Assembly (NCBI GenBank): GCA_051294375.1
Contig: CM119268.1
Span: forward strand, 7,650,632-7,714,631
Reading direction: 5' to 3'
From: Paraspadella gotoi
Taxonomy: Eukaryota; Chaetognatha
DNA length: 64,000 bases
Below the pieces are notes generated by a model. That model was not told the DNA's origin. It ran no database searches and saw nothing but the letters and a program-made list of their open reading frames with translations. Positions 13,583 through 24,553 of the stretch are shown here, piece after piece; the first letter of the stretch is position 1; every line of letters begins with the position of its first letter. The position numbers and the translations under genes were made by a program.

Positions 13583-13795
13583 TGATGGTGGCGCAGATGG
13601 ATGACTTAAGTCTAAAAGCTTTTTCACTTCTCCATCCGCTGCCGCCGCTGAAGCCGCTGGCGCTGCTTCCTGCATCCAGCAGCCGCCGCCGCCGCAGCTG
13701 TTGCTCCGAACGACTTTGGGTCGGCGTTATTATCGCTATCAGGGTCGTAGTAGTAGTCATCGTCGTCGTCGTCGTCGTCGTTATCGTCGTCGCTT
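13553..13795. repeat. Facing (GAC)n and (GTC)n triplet arrays
   Basis: (GAC)n at 13553-13585 and (GTC/GTA)n at 13747-13795 are complementary in sense and about 160 bp apart, so the two arrays could pair with each other. The DNA between carries GCC/CGC-rich triplets at 13640-13700. Confidence 0.85.
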
Positions 13796-14051
13796 TTTTT
13801 CCCGGCGTTATGGAGACTCTAGTTTCCGCCCATTGAAATAATTTTAGCCAAATATTTTTTTTCCTGCTTTTAATTTTATTTTAATAGTATCCCTCGCGCT
13901 CTAATTGAAAGTGAAAGCATAAAAGTTAAATGTGAAAGAATTAAAAAAAAAATTGAATTAGCGATTAGGAAGAAACCTAAATTTCAACTCATTTGTAGAA
14001 ATATACTCGATAAAAATTCTATTCGCGTGTCGCTCCATAGGAGGGAGTATA

Positions 14052-14061
14052 AACACACACA

Positions 14062-14104
<43 letters not shown>
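14052..14104. repeat. Compound (AC)n(CT)n microsatellite
   Basis: About six AC units run directly into about 20 CT units. Confidence 0.95.
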
Positions 14105-14106
<2 letters not shown>

Positions 14107-14424
14107 AGTTAAAATATTCCCATCGTGTCTCTTGTCACTACAGTGAAATATCCTGTCTGTATTTACTTGTAACCAATAAATTCAGGTTTTTCTTTTCCCA
14201 AAAAATCTTATCGTCTTATCCTTTCGTTGATTATTTATTTTTACTCTCAGATATAAAAAGGCGTTGATTGAAGATAAAAAAAAAGATGGTGAAATCGAAT
14301 CTCCGACGAAAAAAGGAGATAAATTTTTATTTTTAAAATAAATAAATTCGAGTTAAAAAGTTTTTTTTTTTTAAGTTAAAAATAAAATCGAGGGAAGAAT
14401 CTGCGATTAACTTCTAGTTTCCGA

Positions 14425-14462
<38 letters not shown>

Positions 14463-14476
14463 AACGACGACGACGA
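14425..14476. repeat. (GAC)n triplet array just outside the inverted-repeat arm
   Basis: About 17 GAC/ACG units with one CAA interruption. Homology with the right arm of the large inverted repeat stops close to this array. Confidence 0.9.
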
Positions 14477-16572
14477 AAAAAAAAGACCAAGAAAAAATAA
14501 AAACGTAAATTTTGAAAAGAGGAACGGCGGATCGCGTCACTCTGTCGCTACGTCACACCGCTTGTTCGACACACGCTACGTTCACTCCGCGACAAGCGCC
14601 CACTTGCCGCCCATTCTCAACACCCCAAACGTCGCCACGCTCCAACCTTCACTGCACACCCCCCCCTATCTCGCCTCATAACAGGCATCGACGGAAAAAA
14701 CTCCCTCTTATTTTTCCACCCATAACTTTTGTACTTTGAACCATTTCGGGTTCTGGGTCGGTAAGAGCGGAAATATGCCAAGCAGCATGTTGTTAGAGAG
14801 GACGAGGCCAATAAGAATTTGGGAGGGAGAAGAGAGAGCGACGGGGCTTTGGGGGGTGAGAAGAGGGGGAGAGAAGAGAGGAGAGAGTAGACGAGGAGAG
14901 AGACGAGAGAGAGAGGAGAGAGAGAGAGGAGAGAGAGAGAGAGGAGAGAATTGATACGGGCACTTTCTTAACCAACACAACAAAAAATCGCTGAGTGAAG
15001 ATTAAGAAAAAGATCAAGACGGTTTTTCCCTCTTCATCTCTTTTTTTTCTTTTTCTTTTCTTTTTCTTTCCTTTTCTTTTTCCTTTGCTTTGGTTTGATA
15101 CACCCGATTTTCTCGCGTTTTTTTCTGTTTGTAGCACAAAAAAACTCGCGGGCTGGAACATTTTACAGACGCGTATACAAATAATCGCGATTAACATTTC
15201 GAAGGTAATAAAATTTTAATGCGGATATTTTACCACCAAAAACCCTTTTTTTTTAAATTCCACCGCGACGAAAACTTAGTTATCTTTGCGCGAAGGTTCG
15301 GGCTGTAAGTTTTATTTCAGGGATTCGGGCGGAAAACTTTCAACGACCTAACGGCATCGGCGATTAAATCAGTTTTAACACAATTCTGCCAGATAAAAAA
15401 GTCTGAAGAAAATTGTCTTTCGTCGTCTTCTCATCGTCCTCACATTCAACCGCATGCGCTCAGCGTTTGCAAAGTCTTAACGCTATCGACGCCAGCAGCG
15501 TTTCCTCTCCTTTTGCGATTCGCGCCTGCCAAAAAAAAAAAAAACAGAAGTAACAAACGAATTAAAAATCTTCCAACGTCCTGTTAGATTTCCCTCGGAC
15601 ATCTCGAAGAGCCGAACCCTCTCCCTCAACCCGCATTTTCCCTGCCCATCTTGTCTTCTCCTCTCCCTTTTTCTCCGCCCCCCTTCCCCCCTTTTCGCCT
15701 CTCCCCTTAAAATCTTTCTTAGTTTCCATTCTTTTCTCTTCGTCGACGCGATGGTTCGCACAACATCACCGGCGTCAGAGAAGAAAATGAAAAGAAAGAA
15801 AAAAGAAGAAGAGGACGAGAGAAGAAAGAAATTTAAAGAAAAAAAAGAAAGGACAAAAACTTTCTTTCTTTTTTTTTTGTGGGGGGGGAATGTTGCAACA
15901 ATCTTAACTTCGCTTTTTGTTAATTTTTTACATTTATTTATCTTCCGTTTTTGGTATTTTTCTTTTTATTTTTTTTATGGTTTTTGTATTTTCGGCTTCG
16001 AACTTATTACTTATTTTAGCATATTGTTTCGCTAAATTTGTCCTCGCTGATTCAATTGGAATTTTAACCATAACAAAATTCGACCTATATAATAAATTCG
16101 TTTTTATAGTTGATTTTTCCCCTCTCAGAGCTTCATTTCAGCTTAGCTTTTTATCATTTTTTTGATTTTTTTTGTTTTTCCTTTGCTTCGCTTACGTTTT
16201 TTTGCTTCAACATTTTTTCCCCTTTGAAGGAGATAAAAACCGGACAGGTTCACAAACAAAACAACGAATTCCATTCCCCAACCACAGAAAAACAAAGATT
16301 CCAACCAAACAGTGAAATCTCTTTTGTCGATTCAGAGCCCAAAAAAGTGTCGGTTTCGCGACACCGAGGTCTCACAAAAGGTCAAAGGAGGTCGAGAAGA
16401 TGATAAAGAGGGCACGGCACACGAAGGAAGAAAAAAGGTCAAAAAAAGGGAAAAAGTGGCACGACGAGCCAAAAAAAAAAAAGGGCAGTTCAACGATGCT
16501 ATCTCCTTTTAGGCAACCGTTGGCTTTTCCGTCGAACGTCTTCTTAATTCCGCGAGTGAATAGAAAGCCGAA

Positions 16573-16596
16573 AGTTCGCGGGTTCGAAATCCGCGG
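16573..16596 (+). other. tRNA T-arm-like / Pol III B-box-like motif (left arm)
   Basis: GGTTCGAAATCC with flanking GCGG/CCGC complementarity resembles a tRNA T-arm and B box. I could not find a matching 5' acceptor strand or a good D-arm within about 100 bp, so this is not called a tRNA gene. A tRNA-derived repeat or a chance hairpin remain possible. Confidence 0.3.
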
Positions 16597-16989
16597 AAAC
16601 AACAGGTCATTTCATATTATCGCCCTCGAGGCGTGATACCAAGAGAAAGACGACGAAAGGAATTGATAAAAGGACGATGTTAATTTTTTAATATCTGAAT
16701 TGTCTCTTTTCCTCTGCTACTCTATTTACATTCTTTTAATTTCCTTTCCTTCTCTTTCACAGGTGAAGAATTCTTTTATTATCTATTCATCTACCAACGA
16801 ATATGTACGCGATCAGCATTGTTCATTTCTCCTATCCATCCCCAATCCCCTTCCCCAGTTTGCCCGCACCACGTCTACCGATCGGATGATTAAAATCGAA
16901 AAGAGAATAAAAAGGAAAAAGTTCAGGAAATGAGTTGAAAATGTGTTTTGCAAAGACGAATCTTAGAAATAATCTGACGGCAACGATCT

Positions 16990-17046
16990 ATCTCTCTCTC
17001 TTCTCTCTCTCTCATCTCTCTCTCCTTCTCATTCTCTCTCTTCTCT

Positions 17047-17089
<43 letters not shown>
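16990..17089. repeat. (CT)n microsatellite in the left arm
   Basis: Interrupted CT array. The matching right-arm position (about 19720-19830) is a degenerate GA tract, as expected for the reverse complement. Confidence 0.9.
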
Positions 17090-17092
<3 letters not shown>

Positions 17093-17675
17093 GTTTGGCG
17101 GCAACTCCAAGCCCAAGAAGAACTACGGCAATTTTACTTTGCGATTTATCTGATTAGTATCCCCTCTTTTTTGATAATTTTTCCCTTCTGATTGTATCCC
17201 ATCTTTTATTTCTTCGTTTTCACGGATTGTAAATTTTTTAAGTTTCAACGTTTGGATTCTCAATTTTGTTTCGTTTTGTTTTTATATTACCTTGGTGTAA
17301 TTTTATAACCAAATTCAACGCAATCATCTAAATACGAATACATGGATGCCAATGACATAATTAACTCTTACTTGCAGTAACACGTTTTTGTTGTTTTTTT
17401 TGATTCTTCCATGCTGCAAAATAAACAATTATTATTTCTCTAATTTCTCTCTTTTTTTTTTTTTTTTTAATATTTATCTAATTTTTTTCTCGCTCACATA
17501 TTCTTTTCTTTCCAAGTCTCCCTCTTTCCCCTCTTTTAACCCAATTTCCTTTATTTCCTTATATTTTCCTCCTTCTATTCCTCCGCATTTATCATCTTTT
17601 TCTTCCTCCCCCTTCAGCTTTTTTATCCATCCCCTAATTTTCTCCCTCGTTCTATTTTTTTAGTTTTTTTTAGTT

Positions 17676-17778
17676 TCGGTCGTCCGGACTGTCGGTCGGT
17701 CGTCGTCGGACTTCGGTCGGTCGTCGGTCGGACTGTCGGTTCGGCTCGGTCGGTCGTCCGTCTGAATGTCTGTCCGTC
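17676..17778. repeat. GGTC/GTCC-rich tract
   Basis: Degenerate CGGTCGGTCGTC-type repeats. The complementary GACC version lies at 19036-19105, and a related one at 63213-63296. In all three cases it sits next to sequence ending in a TTGCGCCGC motif. Confidence 0.85.
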
Positions 17779-17897
17779 AGTCTATCCCACTTACGTAAAA
17801 TGCATAATAATTTGCCTAATAGTTGCCTATAGTTGCGTTGCTCATTTTGTTAAGACAGAAAGAAAATCAAATCTAAGGGACTACTAAGAATAGGAAT

Positions 17898-18506
17898 AAG
17901 GCGTAGTGAAAAGTTACATACGAAAATTCTAAAAGTCAATTATGAAAAACATACCATCAGTGACATTAATTTGTAAAAAAAATTAATTTTATGTTTTTTA
18001 ATTTTCACAGTAGGCTATATTTATATATAGTACTATCCTTATAAAATCGAAAAATTAAAATTAAAGCTTTTCTTAATTTTGATTGCAGATTTGAATTCCT
18101 CGTCAAAAAGTTGATAAAAGAAAATATAAATCATTTTAAAATTATTTCATTAAGTGGTTAAAAATTAAAAAACTATATTTAATATATAAAAAATTAATTT
18201 TCAGCTTAAAATATAGCTTTTTTGAATTTTTGACCACTTAATGAAGGAATTTTTCAAAAAGAGTTATATTTCTTTCTATCAACTTTTTATGACGAATCCA
18301 AAATCTGCAAAAAAATCTTAGAAAAAACTTTTTTGAATTTTAACAATTTATTAGTTTAGTACTAGTATATAATATGGCTTACTGCGTAAATTGTAAAATT
18401 TATTATAAATTTTTTATATACATAAATGGTTATTAGTATAATGTTATTCATTCCTCACTTTTAGAATTTTAATTTAAGTTAAATTTAGAAATTTTACTAC
18501 CGCCTT
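17898..18506. mobile_element. Foldback MITE with long inverted repeats and a 9-10 bp target-site duplication
   Basis: A 609-bp AT-rich insertion present in the left arm and absent from the right arm of the inverted repeat, which gives an empty site for comparison. Its ends are AAGGCG...CGCCTT and the inverted repeat extends inwards: the segment around 18099-18168 is complementary to about 18222-18297, with both halves carrying 'cattaagtgg'/'ccacttaatg'. It is flanked by AATAGGAAT (17889-17897) and AATAGGGAAT (18507-18516); the empty site in the right arm reads once through this sequence. The target duplication length and long terminal repeats fit a Mutator-like non-autonomous element. It encodes no protein. 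Confidence 0.8.
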
Positions 18507-18607
18507 AATAGGGAATAAAGGACGGAATTTCGATGCAGTGCATTTCATAAGGGTTAAGAAAGTATTTTAGTCATGTATGTAAATTTATACGTGAATATAA
18601 AGTCACT

Positions 18608-18763
18608 GCGGCGCAACACATTGGATGAACCGATCTTGTTTTTTCTTGGATCAACGCTCCCCCATCCCGTTTACCACCATGGTTTCGCTTTCAATAAAAA
18701 CACATTTACAACACTTTTTTTTTTATTTGTCTTGTTTTTTCTTTTCCGTATTTTAAGCGTTGT
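18608..18763. other. End of left arm and unique contig tail
   Basis: The arm homology ends at the GCGGCGCAAC motif (18608-18617) and 'acattgga'. The remaining 138 bp up to the gap has no counterpart in the right arm. Confidence 0.75.
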
Positions 18764-18788
18764 NNNNNNNNNNNNNNNNNNNNNNNNN
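18764..18788. other. Assembly gap, 25 N, at the centre of the inverted repeat
   Basis: Run of exactly 25 N. Confidence 0.99.
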
Positions 18789-19977
18789 TCCAATGTGTTG
18801 CGCCGCAGTGACTTTATTTTCACGTATAAATTTGACATGACATGTCTAAAATACTTTCTTAACCCTTATGACATGCACTGCATCGAAATTCCGTCCTTTA
18901 TTCCCTATTCTTAGTAGTCCCTTAGATTTGATTTTTTTTTCTGTCTTAACAAATGAGCAAGCAACTACACTGTAGTCTACACTACAGTCAACTATTAGGC
19001 AAATTATATGCATTTTTAACGTAAGTGGGATAGACCGACGGACAGACATTCCGACGGACCGACCGACCGACCGACAGTCCGACCGACCGACAGTCCGACC
19101 GACCGAAAACTAAAAAAACTAAAAAAATAGGAGAGGGAGAAAATTAGGGGATGGAAAAAAAGCTGAAGGGGGAGGAAGAAGAAGATGATAAATGCGGGGG
19201 AATAGAAGGAGAAAATATAAAGGGAATAAAGAGAAATTGGTTAAAGAGGGAAATGTGGGAGACTAGGAAATAAAAGGAATATGTGAGCGAGAAAAAATCA
19301 GATAAATATTTTTAAAGAAAAAAAAAGAGAAATTAGAGAAATAATAATTATTTATTTTGCAGCATGGAGAATCAAAAAAAAACAAAAACGTGTACTGCAA
19401 GTAAGATTGAGTTATTATGTCATTGCATCACTGTATCATTTAGAGGTTGCGTGGAATTTGGTTAAAATAAATATAAAATACACTACAGGTAATATAAAAA
19501 CAAACGTAACAAAATTAAGAATCCAAACATGAACTTACAAAAATTTACAATCCAAGGTGGGATACAATCACGGCGGGACAAAAATATTAAATAAAAATAG
19601 ATGGAGACGAGATTTACCAAACTTTCAGGGATTTTAAAATTTCTTTTTCAAAAGATTTCAATAATTCGCCGTGTAAGGATTGCGTGTGGTGGTGGCGGTT
19701 GGTTCTTGGGAAGGTTTGCGCCAAAACGATGAGAGAGAGAGAAGAGGAGAGTATGCGAGAGAGAGGAGCGACGAGACTGAAGATTTAAGAGTGAGATGAG
19801 AGGAGGGAAGAACTTGAGAGAGAGAAGAAAGAGGAGGGAATTAAGAATCGTTTGCCGCAGATTTAAATTGTTCTAAGATTCGTCTTTGCAAAACACATTT
19901 TCACCTCATTTCCCTGACTTTTTCCTTTTATTCTCTTTCGAGTTTAATCATCCGGATCGGTAGACGTTGGTGGCGGG

Positions 19978-20264
19978 NNNNNNNNNNNNNNNNNNNNNNN
20001 NNNNNNNNNNNNNNNNNNNNNNNNNNNNNNNNNNNNNNNNNNNNNNNNNNNNNNNNNNNNNNNNNNNNNNNNNNNNNNNNNNNNNNNNNNNNNNNNNNNN
20101 NNNNNNNNNNNNNNNNNNNNNNNNNNNNNNNNNNNNNNNNNNNNNNNNNNNNNNNNNNNNNNNNNNNNNNNNNNNNNNNNNNNNNNNNNNNNNNNNNNNN
20201 NNNNNNNNNNNNNNNNNNNNNNNNNNNNNNNNNNNNNNNNNNNNNNNNNNNNNNNNNNNNNNNN
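19978..20264. other. Assembly gap, 287 N
   Basis: Run of N. The homologous left-arm interval is much shorter, so the gap size estimate may be wrong. Confidence 0.99.
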
Positions 20265-20478
20265 AATAACCAATGCTTGAATCGGGTAATATTCGTTGAA
20301 GATAATAAGAATCTTCACTGTGAAAAGAGGAAAGAAAATTAAAAGAGTAAATAGAGTAAGAGGAAAGAGACAATTCGATATTACAAAATGAACATCGTCC
20401 TTTATTATAAATTCCTTTCTTCGTCTTTCTCTTTGGGTTCACGCCTCGAGGCGATAAATATGAAATGACCTGTTTGTT

Positions 20479-20502
20479 CCGCGGGATTCGAACCCGCGAA
20501 CT
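20479..20502 (-). other. tRNA T-arm-like / B-box-like motif (right arm)
   Basis: On the minus strand this reads CGCGGGTTCGAATCCCGCG: a 6-bp perfect stem around a TTCGAAT loop, and a better match to a tRNA T-arm than the left-arm copy. No acceptor partner for the following GGAACAA was found upstream, so a complete tRNA is not supported. Confidence 0.35.
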
Positions 20503-22116
20503 TTCCGCTTCTAATCATCGCGGGAATTAAGAAGACGTTCGACGGGAAAAGCCACGGTTGCTAAGGAAGATCAGCATTGACCCCTTTTTTTTTTTTGCTC
20601 GTCGTGCCACCTTTTTTCCCTTTTTTTTGGACCTTTTTTCTTCCTTCGTCCGTGACCGTGCCTCTTTATATTTTCTCGACTCCTTTGACCTTTTGGAGAC
20701 CTCGGTTGTCGCGAACCGACACGTTTTTGGGGTCTTGATCGACAAAGAGATTCACTGTTGGGGGGAATCTTGTTTTTGGTTGGGAAATGGAATTCGTTGT
20801 ATTTGTTGTGAACGTCGGTTTTATGCTCTTATCAAAGGGGAAAAAAGTTGAAGCAAAAAACGTAAGCGAAGCAAAAGGAAAAAGAAAAAAAATCAAAAAT
20901 ATAAAAAAGCTAAGCTGAATGTAAGTCTAGAGAGGGAAAAATCAACTTATAAAACGAAATTTATTATTATAGGTCGAATTTTGTTATGGTTAAAGATTCA
21001 ATTAATCAGCGAGACAAAATTTTAGCCGAAACAATATGCTAAAATAAGTAATAACGTTCGAAGCCGAAAAAAACAAAAACAAAAAAAAAATTAAAAAAAG
21101 AAAATACAAAAACGGAAGATAAATAAAATGTAAAAAAATTAACAAAAAGCGAAGTTAAGATTGTTTGCAAACATTCCCCCCCCCCACAAAAAAAGAAAGT
21201 TTGTCCTTTCTTTTTTTTCTTTTAATTCTTTCTTCTCTCGTCTCTTTCTCTTTTTTCTTTCTTTCTATTTTCTTCCCTCTGACGCCGGTTGTTGTGTGCG
21301 ACACCATCGCGTCGACCGAGAGAAAAAGAATGGAAGATAAAAAAGATTTTAAGGGGAGAGGCGAAAGGGGGCAGAGGGGGGCGGAGGAAGAAAGGAGAGG
21401 AGAAGACAAGGATGGCAGGGAAATGCGGGTTGAGGGAGAGGGTTCGGCTCTTCCGAGGATTGTCCCGAGGGAATCTAACAGGACGTTGGAAGATTTTATC
21501 GCTTTGTACTTCTTTTTTTTTTTTTTTTTGCAGCGCGAATCGCAAAAGGAGAGGAAACGCGCGGGCGTCGATAGCGTAAGAACTTTGCAACGCTGAGCGC
21601 ATTGCGTTGAATGTTGAGGACGAGAAAGACGAGAAAGACAATTTTCTTCAGACTTTTATCTGGCAGATTGTGTTAAAACTTGATTTAATCTGCGATGCCG
21701 TTAGGGTTGAAAGTTTTCCGCGCCGATCCCGAGAATAAAACTTGCAGCGCCGAACCCTCGCGAAAGATAACTAAGTTTTCTCGCGGTGGAATTTAAAAAA
21801 AAAAGGGTTTTTGTGGTAAAATATCCGCATTAAAATTTTATTCCTTCGAAATGTTAATCCGATTTATTTGTATAGCGTCTGAAAATGTTCCGCCCGCGCG
21901 TTTTTTTGTGTACAAAACAGAAAAACGGAGAAAATCGAGTTATCAAAATCCAAAGCAAAGGAAATAAGAAAAGGAAAGAAAAGAAAAAAGAAAAAGAAAA
22001 AAAAAGAGAGAAGAGGGAAAAACCGTCTTGATTCTTTTTCTTATCTCACTCAGCGATTTTTTTTTTTGTCTAATGTTTTGGAGTAGAAGAGAAAGTGGCC
22101 CCACCCCCCTGTACAT

Positions 22117-22192
<76 letters not shown>
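22117..22192. repeat. (CT)n microsatellite
   Basis: Nearly perfect CT array of about 75 bp in the right arm. Confidence 0.95.
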
Positions 22193-22530
22193 TTCTTCTC
22201 CCCCTCTTCTCCACCCCCCAAAGCCCTCGCTCTCTCTCCCTCCAAATTTCTATGGCCTCGTCCTCTCTAACAACATCTGCTTGGCAATTTCCCTCTTCCG
22301 ACCCAGAATCCCGAAATGGTTCCAAAATAAAAAGTTATGGGGTGGAAAAATAAGAGGGAGTTTTTCCGTCGATGCCTGTTATAGCGAGAATAGGGGGGGT
22401 GTGGAGTGGAAGGTGGAGCGTGCGACGTTGGTGGTTGAGATGGGCGGAAGTGGGCGCTGTCGCGGAGTGACGTTAGCTGTGTCGAACAACGGTGTGACGT
22501 AGCGACAGAGTGACGCGATCCGCCCGTCGT

Positions 22531-23276
22531 TCCGACGTGCGTCGAGACTGAAGCAGCGTTGCCATCTCGACGATCGTGGCATATTTTCCTTTTTTTTTTG
22601 CCACCTGCCACTTCCTTGCTTCTGCGCTCCGACCTCGGCAACGAAATTAAAACACAAATTATCCTCCTGTTTTTGAAAAGGGCGCTCGCGCGCAATTCTC
22701 GACACCTTGCTCGCATATTCACCGGGCGAGACGGAACCTCGTTTTCGCAGCGATCTCGACGTCCTTCCGCCCTCAACGCACCGACAACAAATCCCGTCAG
22801 AACCCCGACCCTGCGTCACCCCTTCTCTCCAATCATTTCCCTTCCTTCCCTCGCATTCCAGCTTCGTCTTTCCTTAAATTCAAATTTGCGGAAAATAAGG
22901 AAATAAGGAAAAAGGAGGAAAGTCGAAGAAGGAAAGGATTATGGCGGAGCTTTCTCCTTCGTTGACCTAAAAGTCTCGGTTTCCGGACTAAGATCCGGCA
23001 ACCATCAAACTTTTTGAGTTCCGCGATCCTTAATTTAACGTTAACTTTCTCTTCTTTCTCTCTGTTTCTTCAGATATTTTTATTTCCCTTTCCTCTTAAT
23101 TTAAACTCTCCCTCCTTTACCTCCTCTCTTCTTTCCTCTCTCTCTTCCTCTCCCTCGCCCCTTCCCCTCTTCCTCCTTTCACTCTCTCATCGAATCTCTC
23201 TCTTCCGCTTTTCAAAATTCTCCCAAGATGGCGACAATCGTCGTCGTCGTCGTCATCACTGTTGTCGAAGTCACGG

Positions 23277-23317
<41 letters not shown>

Positions 23318-24269
23318 GTCGTCGCTCAAGAATCATCGTTTCGGTGAATTTCTTTTCCCGACTTCTCCAAATGGAATCGCGGAGACGACGGTGGTGGCGG
23401 TGGTAGTGGCGGGGTGGCGTTTGTGGTGGCGGCGGTGGCGGGATCGTTGGGGGGGGGTGACAGCGATGTAAAGGTTGAAGTTGATTTGGATCCAATGTAG
23501 CGTCGAGTTTTTCTTATTGCGACGACGAAACGAGGAAATAGGGTTGGGAAAGTTGTGAGCATAAGGAAAATAGAGAGCGAAGAGAAAAGCTTGCGAAAAA
23601 ATTGGCATTTTTTGGGGATGGCGAAAAAAAGGCAAAACATTAATCTGCTGAAGTAGTTAGTTGCATCGCAAAAATTTAGGTAGTTTAATGATTGTGATAG
23701 AAACAACAACAAAAAGACAAACAAGCAACCGCGTGATCCAAATTCTTGGAAATCAACTTCATACAATTTAAACACTTGGAACTTCTCGTCTTTTCTCTTG
23801 AATCTTTACCACAAGGAAAATGATTTCAAAGCAGAAAGTTTCGAATATATCAAGCGTAAACTACCGTCAAAGTAAAAGCTTGAAATTAATTAATTCATTC
23901 ATGTTTAAAACGAAAAAAAAAATCTCTTTACGACATTCAAATCATTTCGTTTTACTATTTTTTTTTTAAATTTTACTTTTTTTCTACTGCAATAAACTCA
24001 GTCTGAAGTAGAAATAAATATCGAAATATCGACGTCGATTGAAGGTTTTTTCCTTTAAACTTTTTTATTTTATTAATAATAGTTTTTTTCTTTCTTTTCA
24101 TCGCCCACTTAAGCCGCATTTGAAAAAAAAAAGAAAAAAGAAACTGAGGGTTATTTTTTCAGTCTTGGCTCCAGCTGGCTCCGGAGCGACTATCCCTTTC
24201 CCTTATAACAATTTTGTTGAAGGTTTTATGAAGCGGGGATGAAAAAGAGGGGAGAGGGAGAGGGAGAGA
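22531..24269. other. Non-coding DNA with GTC arrays
   Basis: A GC-moderate stretch with CT-rich DNA at 23045-23215, triplet arrays at 23237-23330 and a GGT/GGC-rich stretch at 23388-23460, then AT-rich DNA to the gap. Open frames here are repeat translations (Ser/Arg/Asp runs). No gene recognised. Confidence 0.65.
23237..23330. repeat. (GTC)n triplet arrays
   Basis: Two GTC runs (23237-23255 and 23278-23330) separated by 22 bp. Confidence 0.9.
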
Positions 24270-24553
24270 NNNNNNNNNNNNNNNNNNNNNNNNNNNNNNN
24301 NNNNNNNNNNNNNNNNNNNNNNNNNNNNNNNNNNNNNNNNNNNNNNNNNNNNNNNNNNNNNNNNNNNNNNNNNNNNNNNNNNNNNNNNNNNNNNNNNNNN
24401 NNNNNNNNNNNNNNNNNNNNNNNNNNNNNNNNNNNNNNNNNNNNNNNNNNNNNNNNNNNNNNNNNNNNNNNNNNNNNNNNNNNNNNNNNNNNNNNNNNNN
24501 NNNNNNNNNNNNNNNNNNNNNNNNNNNGAGAGAGAGAGAGAGAGAGAGAGAGA
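24254..24553. repeat. (GA)n array containing a 258-N gap
   Basis: GA-rich sequence runs into the N block (24270-24527) and resumes as a pure GA run at 24528-24553. The missing sequence is therefore very probably a GA array. Confidence 0.85.

Larger units (their letters stand above)
11481..14514. other. Simple-repeat-rich non-coding DNA
   Basis: Contains a poly-A/AG tract (12365-12470), two CT arrays (12536-12642 and 12769-12847), pyrimidine-rich DNA at 13050-13500, and GAC and GTC triplet arrays. Open frames here are translations of these repeats (Lys/Glu, Leu/Ser/Phe or Thr/Val runs). No gene recognised. Confidence 0.7.
14515..18625 (+). repeat. Left arm of a large inverted repeat (about 4.1 kb)
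   Basis: Reading the minus strand of 18789-22530 reproduces this arm in order: the stretch at 14524-14560, the GC-rich stretch at 14600-14680, the 'gggttctgggtcgg' block near 14750, the GA array at 14830-14950, the block at 15740-15790, the GTTCGCGGGTTCGAA motif near 16575, the CT array at 16990-17089, the GGTC-rich tract at 17676-17778, and the end at 18608-18625. Differences are mainly short indels, plus the 609-bp insertion at 17898-18506 that the right arm lacks. Both arms meet at a 25-N gap, so an inverted allelic contig is as likely as a true palindrome. Confidence 0.85.
18789..22530 (-). repeat. Right arm of the large inverted repeat (about 3.7 kb)
   Basis: Minus-strand counterpart of 14515-18625. 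It starts at the contig edge with the complement of left-arm position 18625, lacks the 609-bp MITE (uninterrupted site near 18900-18912), and contains a 287-N gap that corresponds to only about 60-70 bp in the left arm. The CT array at 22117-22192 matches the left-arm GA array at 14830-14950. Homology fades near 22530, where the left arm has its GAC array. Confidence 0.85.

Noticed and set aside
13333-13836. 167-codon frame with Thr, Ser and Val runs
   Set aside because: Homopolymeric runs come directly from the GAC and GTC arrays and pyrimidine tracts.
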